In this document: one piece after another, positions 1-5,950 of the stretch
Position numbering within the stretch: the first letter of the stretch is position 1
Layout: each line of letters starts with the position of its first letter
Assembly: GCA_005887855.1 (NCBI GenBank)
Contig: VBQB01000241.1
Location: forward strand, 1 to 6,050
Source of the DNA: Verrucomicrobiota bacterium
Lineage (GTDB): Bacteria > Verrucomicrobiota > Verrucomicrobiae > Chthoniobacterales > UBA10450
Length of the DNA stretch: 6,050 bases
Reading direction: 5' to 3'
The notes under the pieces: generated by a model
Database searches by the model: none
Seen by the model: only the letters and a program-made list of their open reading frames with translations
Told to the model about the DNA's origin: nothing
Position numbers and translations under genes: made by a program

Positions 1-936
1 GACTGGAAACACTTCGGTCGCTGGGCCAGATCTTCTGCAGTGACGCCCTTAGTAGCAGGCCTGCTCACGGCTCTTTATATCTACGGCAAGACACACGGCC
101 CACGCTCGCTTGTAAGGTTCGACGCTTATCGGCCGAGATATTCCTGGAGCACATTCGTGACGACCAACACACAGTTCGTTAGCGAATTGTTCTACCGATT
201 CCCTCACCACGTCATCTCGTACACGGCCCTGCTTGTCTTGTGGGCGCTTGTTTTTATTTATGCTTTCCTACGACGGGATCGCGTGCTTCAGCTGATGGCA
301 TTTTGGGTCGTCGTCGTGCCTCTGCCGATAGCGTTCATTGTGCCGATTCGTGGAGGCGCGTGCCTTTACCTTCTTTTGTTCGGATGGGCGATGATGCTTG
401 CCAAGCTTGCATCCGATTTAATCACGCTGATATCCAAGTCTTCGATGTTAATTGGCCAGACTGCTGGCGTGGGCGCGGCGATAGGCGCAATCATTGGTGG
501 CACAGCCACGGGTCGTGTTCGCGGCGCGGCGATCGGGGCGGCTGCAGGTGCCGCGGCCGCTAAAATGCCTCCTTCAATTTTTAGAATTGTTGCGGCGTTC
601 ATAGTGGCATTTTCTCTCGCAAGTTTCACTCAGAGGGAAAATCAGCGCGTTAAGAGGCGCTGGCCCAACTTAGGGCAAAAAACATCTCATGTTATCCAAG
701 CATTCCGTTCCTTAGATCTCCATCCAGCGCCCGGCAGCACGATCTTGCTGACGGGAAATCCTTTCGGAGAAGAGTGGTATCCATGGTTCATCGCTTCTCT
801 GGTTTGGAATGATCATTCCCTGCGAATTTGGCTGGAGGATAAACACCAACTCACGCCACGGCAGTTGGCAAACGTCAACTACGTCATTTCGCTCAGCGAA
901 TTCCAAGCCAAGATTGTTCGTGCCCCCGAGTTATAG
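1..936 (+). CDS. Multi-pass membrane protein with glycine-zipper segment (5' partial)
   Basis: The frame is open from base 1 and residues before the GTG at 40 (reading DWKHFGRWARSSA) look coding, so the true start lies upstream. Numbering from that GTG, hydrophobic stretches at about residues 3-17, 57-77, 84-102, 106-131 and 180-197 suggest several inner-membrane helices. Residues 143-175 are a glycine/alanine-rich run with GxxxG spacing (GAAIGAIIGG, then RGAAIGAAAGA), typical of glycine zippers that pack helices. Residues from about 200 to the end are soluble; PGSTILL and ANVNYVISLSEF resemble beta strands of a small alpha/beta tail. The layout recalls the C-terminal part of large bacterial membrane glycosyltransferase-like proteins (PMT/ArnT-like), but no catalytic motif is visible because the N-terminal part is missing, so I do not assign a function. 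No terminator hairpin follows the TAG stop. Confidence 0.75.
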   Translation, partial: DWKHFGRWARSSAVTPLVAGLLTALYIYGKTHGPRSLVRFDAYRPRYSWSTFVTTNTQFVSELFYRFPHHVISYTALLVLWALVFIYAFLRRDRVLQLMAFWVVVVPLPIAFIVPIRGGACLYLLLFGWAMMLAKLASDLITLISKSSMLIGQTAGVGAAIGAIIGGTATGRVRGAAIGAAAGAAAAKMPPSIFRIVAAFIVAFSLASFTQRENQRVKRRWPNLGQKTSHVIQAFRSLDLHPAPGSTILLTGNPFGEEWYPWFIASLVWNDHSLRIWLEDKHQLTPRQLANVNYVISLSEFQAKIVRAPEL

Positions 937-1361
937 CGTTGCATCGACTAAGCGCTATGATGTCCCTCGTCAGGATGCCTGCGCAAGTTATCGAAATCAG
1001 TGGTGCGCTTCGCGTCCAAGTGGACAAAATCATCGTCAGGGAGAAGGAGGATCATCCATACTGGAAGCTCGGTCGAGCGCATAGACACATTGCCAGATCA
1101 CTACATCGACACGTCCCGGATGATTTCAGTCGTTACGAAGACGTTACACGCCCGAATGTTACATGCATCTTAAATATTTTATCGAACTCGAAAGCCAGTT
1201 GTCGAAGAAAGCGCAACGGATAGAGGCAATCGGCTGGTTTTGATTATTTATGAAACCGAAGGCGGCAATCTCGATGCTCGGAATCGCGTCGCCTTTGTTG
1301 ATTGCGTCACTGCCGAGGACCTCGAAACGATGAATCTTTATCCGTGTCATCCGCAGCATGC

Positions 1362-1387
1362 CCGCCGTTGCGGGTAATCCGCGGCGG
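1362..1387. repeat. Nested GC-rich hairpin
   Basis: CCGCC (1362-1366) pairs with GGCGG (1383-1387), and inside it GCGG (1370-1373) pairs with CCGC (1379-1382) around the loop GTAAT. A three-base bulge (GTT) lies on the left side only, giving nine base pairs in all. No T run follows on either strand, so it is not a standard terminator. It may be an intergenic palindromic repeat, but a single copy in the window cannot show that. Confidence 0.4.
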
Positions 1388-1595
1388 TCCTCTTCTAGAC
1401 TCAGCGTCCTCCCCGCCTTTGTGGTTGAACCGCTGCGCGTGCTTTTCTGTTATTGGCAGATTTGTCTTGCCAAGCCGGCGGAATTTTTCGCACAGTTCTA
1501 CCTAACAAAACCTGAATTGGCGGAGAAGGATTGTTCCCCGGGCAGCTTTCTCCCTCTTTCAGAGCGGCCGTCACAAAATTAATCCACCGGGAAAA

Positions 1596-1605
1596 AGAAG
1601 GAAAG
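1596..1605 (+). promoter_or_regulatory. Ribosome binding site for the S74 repeat protein
   Basis: AGAAGGAAAG contains AAGGA, matching five bases of the anti-Shine-Dalgarno core, 13 bases before the ATG at 1616. The spacing is slightly long. It favours the ATG at 1616 over the in-frame ATG at 1649, which has no purine-rich tract in front. Confidence 0.45.
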
Positions 1606-1615
1606 CTTAGCATAT

Positions 1616-3132
1616 ATGAAAACAACAACGCCACCTGTTAGAAATTCGATGAGCCATTCGGCCCGCGACTGCCGTCCGGTCCCAACACTTCTCATTCTGC
1701 TTATGCTCGCCTGCTTTGCGCTTGCGCCCGCCCCAAATGCTTTCGGGGTTCTCCCAGCACCCGACGGGGGCTATCTCGGCAATAACACTGCTGAGGGGAC
1801 TAACGCCCTTCTTAGCCTCACCATCGGGGCCAACAATACGGCCGTGGGTGCAAATGCGCTCCTGAAAACTACTAACGGCAGTTACAATGCAGGGTTTGGT
1901 TCTCGGGCGCTGGAAAACAACATCCACGGAACTTTAACATGGCCGTCGGGACCCAGGCACTCTTCAACAATACCGGCAGCGCCAATCTGGCCGTTGGTTT
2001 TCGCACCCTCTTTTTCAACACCACCGGCCACAACCTCACCGGGATTGGCGCTGGAGCGCTCTATAAAAACACCACCGGCATCTTCAACACGGCCATTGGT
2101 GCTGGTGCGCTCAATAGCAACACCACCGGCGCCTTCAACACGGCCATCGGTGACAGTGCGCTCTTGAGCAACACCACCGCCAGTGGCAACACCGCTACCG
2201 GTTATCAAGCGCTCACTAGCAATAGTGTCGGCGGCATCGAGAACGTGGCCAACGGTTATCAAGCCCTCTTTCACAACACCAGCGGCCACTTCAACACGGC
2301 CGTTGGTTATCAAGCGCTTTTCAGTAACATCGGCAACATTGGCGGCGCCGCCAACACCGCCATTGGTGACAAAGCGCTATTTAACAACATTTCCGGCAGC
2401 GGCATTACGGCCATCGGTTTTGGCGCGCTTTTTCTCAACACCAACAGCGACAACACGGCCATCGGTTTTGACGCGCTTTTGAACAACACCACCGGCTTCA
2501 ACAACATCGCCTTAGGAGCTCAAGCCGGCCAGAATATCACCATAGAAAATAACAATATCGATATTGGCAACTTTGGTGTTAGTGGTGACTCCGACACCAT
2601 CCGGGTCGGCAGCACGCAGACAAGCACATTTATCGCAGGCATTTTTGGACAGGCCAGTGCCGGCGGCGCCACCGTTTTTCGTAAATAGTTCGGGGAAGCT
2701 TGGCACGAGCGTTTCCTCGGCGCGTTTCAAGCAAAACATCCAGGATATGGGAGATAGCAGCCACGCGCTCTTGGCGCTGCGGCCGGTGACCTTCCACTAT
2801 AAACCGGAGCTTGATCCCGATGGGATCGCGCAATTTGGCCTCGTGGCAGAAGAAGTGGAAAAGATCAATCCCGCTCTGGTGGCGACGCCGACGGAAAGCC
2901 TTATACTGTGCGTTACGAGGCGGTGAACGCGATGCTACTCAACGAATTCCTCAAAGAGCATCGGAAAGTCCAAGAATTGAAGGCAACTGTCGCGCAGCAT
3001 GAGAAGGACTTTCAATCCAAACTCGTGGGGCAGCAGAAGCAAATTGAAGCCCTGACCTCTGGCTTGGAGAAGGTGACCGCCCAGCTTGAAGTAAAGAAAC
3101 CCGCACCGCGAATCGCCTCGAACGACCAGTAA
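1616..3132 (+). pseudogene. Secreted YadA-head-like repeat protein with peptidase S74 chaperone tail, three frame disruptions
   Basis: A signal peptide comes first: basic N-terminus, hydrophobic core at residues 22-37 (TLLILLMLACFALAP) and likely cleavage near PNA/FG at 41-44. Then follow about 15 repeats of the NTAIGxxALxxNTTG type, a Gly/Asn-rich linker, and a peptidase S74 (intramolecular chaperone of endosialidase) domain: SSARFK, LRPVTFHYK, FGLVAEEVEKINP, YTVRYEAVNAMLLNEF. A coiled coil of about 60 residues ends the protein. In this family the tail helps a trimeric fibre fold and is then cleaved off through a Ser-x4-Lys dyad, here Ser at 2714 and Lys at 2729. The reading is split: one base lost near 1928-1930, one gained near 2680 after a T run, and a net loss of one (or four) bases between 2882 and 2893. 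Each junction resumes the expected homologous sequence at once, so the gene was recently intact or is misread. Likely role: surface or secreted fibre; ligand unknown. Confidence 0.85.
1781..2529 (+). repeat. Array of about 15 coding repeats, 16-20 residues each
   Basis: The repeat consensus is N-T-A-I/V-G-x-x-A-L-x-x-N-T-T-G plus one to five variable residues. Examples are NTAIGAGALNSNTTGAF, NTAIGDSALLSNTTASG and NTAVGYQALFSNIGNI. The DNA repeats too: blocks such as AACACCACCGGC and TTCAACACGGCCAT recur every 48-60 bases. The AIGxxA core matches YadA-like head repeats, which form a left-handed parallel beta-roll in trimeric adhesins. The first three units are in the frame of 1616, the rest in the frame one base away because of the indel at about 1929. 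Such arrays are prone to recombination and to assembly error. Confidence 0.85.
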
Positions 3133-3182
3133 AGGAGTAGAGGTGTATTGGCGTGTGTCCTCACGCGCAATCTCGGAGTTTT

Positions 3183-3222
3183 GCGGCTGGGGACAGCCGC
3201 CGCGGTCAACGCCCGCGGCTAC
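3183..3222 (-). repeat. REP-like double hairpin with GTAG foot
   Basis: Two adjoining palindromes lie 50 bases after the S74 gene stop. The first is GCGGCTG (3183-3189), loop GGGA, CAGCCGC (3194-3200), a perfect 7-base-pair stem. The second is CCGCGG (3200-3205), 7-base loop, CCGCGG (3213-3218), directly followed by CTAC (3219-3222). Read on the minus strand this is GTAG abutting a GC-rich hairpin, the layout of REP sequences recognised by RAYT transposases. Membership of a repeat family is inferred from structure; it needs other genomic copies to prove. Confidence 0.5.
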
Positions 3223-3231
3223 AACAATCAG

Positions 3232-3264
3232 CCGATACGCTTTCAGCAGCGTGGCGGTTTTTTT
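3232..3264 (+). terminator. Rho-independent terminator after the S74 gene
   Basis: CCG (3232-3234) pairs with CGG (3255-3257) and ACGCT (3237-3241) with AGCGT (3248-3252) around the loop TTCAGC, with a 2x2 internal loop (AT/GG). Seven T residues follow at once (3258-3264). It lies about 100 bases after the S74 stop and 77 bases before the dipeptidase ATG, so it should isolate the two transcription units. The stem is moderate, but the T run is good. Confidence 0.6.
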
Positions 3265-3340
3265 GTTTTGCTCGAAGAGCGATACGCGTGAAGTGTCGAA
3301 CCGATCTCCTTCATAACATCGCTGCGAACGTTATTGAATC

Positions 3341-4384
3341 ATGACCACCAAGGAAAAATCCATCGAAGAGCGAATCGATCGGCTGCACGCGGACGGAATT
3401 GTCGATCTTCACTTTGATATGCCAATGGATTTGTACGAAAAACGCGATCGCGCAAACGTGCTGTCCGCGGATTTTTTGCCGGAACTCGAAGCAGGCGGCG
3501 TCGGCGTGCTCGGCGCGGCGATTTATATCGAAGATCGCTATATGCCGGAAATGAGTTTGCGTATAGCGCTCGATCAGATTTCTCGGCTTTACGCGGAAGT
3601 CGAAGAATGCGGGCGGTTCACGATTTGCAAAAGTTATGAGGAGATTCTTGATGCGCAGAAGGAGCGGAAGATTGCGCTGCTGATTACGATGGAGGGCGTC
3701 GAACCGCTCGGCACCGATCTAAATTTGCTTCGCGTTTTTTACGAGCTCGGTGTGCGCGCGATCGGACTTACGCATGCCAGGCGCAATGCCGCCGGTGATG
3801 GCGGCATATTCGCATCAACAGGCTCCTCGCGCGACGGCTTGACCCCGTTCGGGCGGGATGTGGTCCGAGAATGCGAAGCCCTCGGTGTGATTGTCGATCT
3901 TGCCCACATCAGCCCGGCCGGGTTCGAGGATATTCTGGCAATTGCGACCAAGCCTCCCATCGTTTCACATTCGAATGCGAGAAGGTATTACGACATCGAG
4001 CGCAACATTAGTGACGAGCAAATCAAGATGATCGGAGAACGCCGCGGCGTGATTGGCGTTAATTCCGTGCTCGTCAGCCCGAAGGAAGAAGAGAGCACGC
4101 TCGACCGTTATATCGATCACGTCGGGCACGTCATTAACCTGATTGGAATCGACGGGGTTGGCATCGGCTTCGATTTCTTCGAGTTCATCTATCGCCAGTG
4201 GCCGGAGTCAGCGAGAAAAGAGCTCGCTGCGAAATTTACGACTCCGCATTTCATTCCCGAGCTGAGCAATCATTCCCACGCGCGAAATCTCACTCACAGA
4301 TTGATCGAGCGCGGCTTCAGCGACGAGGACATCGAAAAGATTCTGCGTGGGAATTGGATGCGGGTTTTCAAAGAGGTAATTTAG
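3341..4384 (+). CDS. M19-family dipeptidase (renal/membrane dipeptidase-like)
   Basis: Zinc metallopeptidase of the amidohydrolase-like TIM-barrel superfamily, expected to cleave dipeptides; some relatives act on D-amino-acid-containing or modified dipeptides. Expected metal ligands are present: H24 and D26 (DLHFD), bridging E118 (LLITMEG), H189 (VDLAHIS), H210 (VSHSNAR), and the catalytic-site aspartate D278 (GIGFDF). RNISDEQI (221-228) and the C-terminal NWMRVFKEV are also typical. At 347 residues it is normal length for bacterial members and complete. There is no signal peptide, so it is probably cytoplasmic, for example in peptide recycling. The usual EGG after the bridging Glu is EGV here. 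No Shine-Dalgarno precedes the ATG; the start is chosen because M19 proteins begin 20-25 residues before the HxD motif. A terminator upstream suggests its own promoter, which I could not identify. The natural substrate is not predictable. Confidence 0.92.
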   Translation: MTTKEKSIEERIDRLHADGIVDLHFDMPMDLYEKRDRANVLSADFLPELEAGGVGVLGAAIYIEDRYMPEMSLRIALDQISRLYAEVEECGRFTICKSYEEILDAQKERKIALLITMEGVEPLGTDLNLLRVFYELGVRAIGLTHARRNAAGDGGIFASTGSSRDGLTPFGRDVVRECEALGVIVDLAHISPAGFEDILAIATKPPIVSHSNARRYYDIERNISDEQIKMIGERRGVIGVNSVLVSPKEEESTLDRYIDHVGHVINLIGIDGVGIGFDFFEFIYRQWPESARKELAAKFTTPHFIPELSNHSHARNLTHRLIERGFSDEDIEKILRGNWMRVFKEVI

Positions 4385-4390
4385 CAACGA

Positions 4391-4478
4391 AGGGCGATTT
4401 CCAGATCGCCCTCGAAGGTTGGGAAAGCCGCCGCTTCTTGGACGTGCGTTGCGGCGCGCCCCGGCGGTCGCGCCCTAC
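4391..4478. repeat. Composite palindromic intergenic element
   Basis: It begins 6 bases after the dipeptidase stop. The left end is a perfect 8-base-pair hairpin, AGGGCGAT (4391-4398), loop TTCCAG, ATCGCCCT (4405-4412). The right end is GGCGCG (4453-4458), 10-base loop, CGCGCC (4469-4474), directly followed by CTAC (4475-4478), that is GTAG plus hairpin on the minus strand. The 40 bases between are GC-rich and non-coding. No T run follows either hairpin, so neither is a classical terminator, though the left one could protect the 3' end of the dipeptidase mRNA. Treating the two hairpins as one element is inference. Confidence 0.45.
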
Positions 4479-4486
4479 CCGTAATT

Positions 4487-4501
4487 CCCTGATCATCAGG
4501 G
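4487..4501. promoter_or_regulatory. 15-base perfect palindrome, possible operator
   Basis: CCCTGAT, one central C, ATCAGGG: seven-base arms in exact dyad symmetry. It lies 24 bases before the possible -35 box of the metallo-hydrolase gene, a position where a dimeric regulator could bind. It could also fold as a 5-base-pair RNA hairpin. No regulator family is recognised from the sequence. Confidence 0.3.
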
Positions 4502-4525
4502 CCAGCTGTTAAAAACGCTGGGCTA

Positions 4526-4555
4526 TTGTCGCGTTGGGCTGTTTATATTTATAAG
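4526..4555 (+). promoter_or_regulatory. Possible sigma-70-type promoter for the metallo-hydrolase gene
   Basis: TTGTCG (4526-4531) and TATAAG (4550-4555) are separated by 18 bases, in an AT-rich patch that stands out from its GC-rich surroundings. The start site would be near 4562, giving a leader of about 50 bases that holds the octamer repeat. The match is partial. Confidence 0.3.
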
Positions 4556-4559
4556 ATGG

Positions 4560-4607
4560 CTTAAACGCTCTGCCTCTTTAACGCATCAACGCTTTAACGT
4601 TTCACCT
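4560..4607 (+). repeat. Degenerate 8-base tandem repeat before the TTG start
   Basis: Six consecutive octamers in register: CTTAAACG, CTCTGCCT, CTTTAACG, CATCAACG, CTTTAACG, TTTCACCT. Units 1, 3, 4 and 5 share C-x-T-x-A-A-C-G (unit 1 with one shift); units 2 and 6 have diverged. It ends two bases before the TTG start, where a Shine-Dalgarno would normally sit, and no such site is seen. Confidence 0.45.
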
Positions 4608-4609
4608 GC

Positions 4610-5873
4610 TTGAAATTCATCAATCTCACGCGCCAGACCGAAATCGGCGCGAACTCGTATTATCTGGAGATCGGCGGCCATCGCCTGGTGCTCGATTGCG
4701 GGATGCATCCGAAGAACGCCGGCGAGGATGCGCTGCCGAATTTCAAGCCGATCGCAGATCGCCAAATCGAAGCCATCCTGATCTCACACGGCCATCAGGA
4801 CCATATCGGCACGTTGCCAGTGCTGATGCGACGCCAGCCCGCCGCGCGTATTTTCATGACGGAAGCGACCGCGGAAATCGGCAACACTCTTTTGCATAAC
4901 TCAGTCAACGTGATGACGCGGCAGCGGGAGGAGGTCGGCGCGACGTTGTATCCACTCTTCACGCATCGCGAAACCGATCGTGCGTCAGATTTTTGGCAGT
5001 GGTGCCGGCTGCGGCAACGCATCTCAATCTCCGGGGAACGTGCACCGCAGCGCGAAACAGACGCGCTGACATTCGAATTCTTCGACGCCGGCCACGTTCT
5101 CGGATCCACCGATCATGGAAAGCACGCGGGGCGATCACGCGAAGCCCGCAAATTGGACGCGCGCCGGCGAGGAGCAACGCCTAGCCGAAGCGATCGATGG
5201 CGCGTTCAATCGCGGCGGGTGCGTGCTGATTCCCGTTTTCGCGCTCGGCAAAACGCAGGAGCTGCTCGCGATGCTTCACAGGTTCCGACGCGAACAATTA
5301 CTTCCGGATTTTCCAATCTATATCGGCGGTCTCAGTTCGAAGATGACCGACATATACGATCGTCGTGCGCACATCAGTCGCCGGCAACTGCCGCGTCTGC
5401 AACTCATGGAGGAAGCTGCGCCGTTCGTCCTAAATGGTCAAACCATTTACGATGCGCCCGCCCGAGCCGAACGAATTTACGCGCTCTCCAGCGGGATGAT
5501 GGTGCCAAAAACTCTCTCGAATATCCTCGCGCGACGTCTGGTGGAGAATCCACAACACTCGATCTTTTTTGTAGGCTACGCCGATCCGGCATCTCCCGCC
5601 GGTCTTTTGCGGGACGCGGGCCCGAGCGGGGAAGTCACGCTCGATCCCGACGAGCCGGCGCAGCCGGTGCGCTGCCATATGAACCAATTTCAATTCAGCG
5701 CGCACGCGTCCCGCGAAGCGCTGATCGACTACGCGAAGAAACTTTCTCCCAGGAAAATCGTGCTCGTGCACGGCGATCCACCGGCTGTCGAATGGATCAG
5801 AGCGACCTTGTTGGCCACTCTTCCCGGCTCGGAAGTGATTGTGCCAACGCCGGGGGTCGAGTTGGAATTGTAG
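4610..5873 (+). pseudogene. Beta-CASP metallo-beta-lactamase-fold hydrolase, internal deletion with frameshift
   Basis: Related to RNA-processing nucleases of the CPSF73/RNase J-like beta-CASP group. From the TTG at 4610 the first frame gives LTRQTEIGANSYYLEIGG, motif 1 D29 (LDCG), motif 2 H60-x-H62-x-D64-H65 (SHGHQDHIG) and motif 3 H162 (FFDAGHVLGS). At about 5105-5112 the frame changes and the text jumps to IMESTRGDH, the beta-CASP motif A region. It then continues through SSGMM, motif B (QFSAHA, His at 5703-5705) and motif C (LVHGD, His at 5769-5771). Relatives have roughly 40-50 residues between GHVLGS and the ESTRGDH block, including the GD aspartate that bridges the metals; these are missing. 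As written, translation in the first frame runs on out of frame to 5899. The two halves total about 420 residues against roughly 460 expected. The start is fixed by the conserved N-terminus. Either a pseudogene or an assembly gap. Confidence 0.85.
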
Positions 5874-5944
5874 CGGCGCTCTATGAGCGCCGATCGTAAA
5901 TTGTCGCGCAAAGATTAGTGCGACGGTCATAGACCGCCGCTACA
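5869..5944. repeat. Inverted pair of REP-like hairpins (REPIN/BIME type)
   Basis: The left arm (5869-5893) starts TGTAG and continues as an 8-base-pair hairpin, CGGCGCTC / GAGCGCCG with loop TAT. The right arm (5920-5944), read on the minus strand, also starts TGTAG, with stem CGGCGGTC / GACCGTCG and the same loop. The arms agree at 21 of 25 positions. Two differences form a swapped pair (C-G to G-C) and a third turns G-C into a G-T wobble, so the stem is kept on the strand that bears GTAG. About 26 bases lie between the arms. The TAG of the first GTAG is the stop codon of the metallo-hydrolase gene, and the right arm ends 6 bases before the exonuclease ATG. Known REP sequences have exactly this GTAG-plus-hairpin form. 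Confidence 0.75.
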
Positions 5945-5950
5945 GTAAAA

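Larger units (their letters stand above)
937..1615. other. Long intergenic stretch without a convincing gene
   Basis: About 680 bases separate the membrane protein from the S74 repeat protein. Short open frames exist on both strands but none has a recognisable motif, a Shine-Dalgarno sequence or a plausible family. Two overlapping readings around 1160-1340 are mildly protein-like: a minus-strand frame (1159-1359) and a plus-strand frame broken at about 1240. One of them may be a decayed gene, but they cannot both be. A nested GC-rich hairpin lies at 1362-1387, and the stretch after it up to about 1430 resembles dispersed non-coding repeats of such genomes (impression only). The last 20 bases are purine-rich and carry the ribosome binding site of the next gene. 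I see no convincing sigma-70 promoter. Confidence 0.5.

Noticed and set aside
939..1223. 94-residue open frame after the membrane protein as a small gene.
   Set aside because: No ribosome binding site, no motif, rare-codon-rich tail, and no family resemblance that I can recognise.
1702..1716. Lipobox (MLAC at residues 30-33) making the S74 protein a lipoprotein.
   Set aside because: The cysteine lies in the middle of the hydrophobic core with more hydrophobic residues after it, and residue -3 is Met. A signal peptidase I site near residues 41-44 fits better.
1882..2313. Long minus-strand open frame opposite the repeat array.
   Set aside because: It is a shadow of the repeats: the Val/Gly/Glu-rich periodic product mirrors the repeat DNA and resembles no family.
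1781..2529. CRISPR-like or non-coding tandem repeat array.
   Set aside because: Unit lengths vary in whole codons and the repeats translate into a known adhesin-head motif. There are no constant repeats separated by unique spacers.
1939..2688. A separate gene starting at ATG 1939.
   Set aside because: The ATG is an internal Met of a repeat unit, with no ribosome binding site and no signal peptide. The sequence continues the repeat array of the gene that starts at 1616.
2674..2690. Programmed +1 frameshift at GTT TTT C in the S74 gene, where a Phe tRNA could slip from TTT to TTC.
   Set aside because: Slippage is chemically plausible, but the same gene has two other frame breaks at non-slippery sites, so indels or sequence errors explain all three more simply. 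No stop codon or rare codon sits directly at the site to stimulate slipping.
5115..5873. A separate intact hydrolase gene starting at ATG 5115.
   Set aside because: The Met belongs to the IMESTRGDH block inside the beta-CASP fold. The product would lack the whole metallo-beta-lactamase half, and no ribosome binding site is present.
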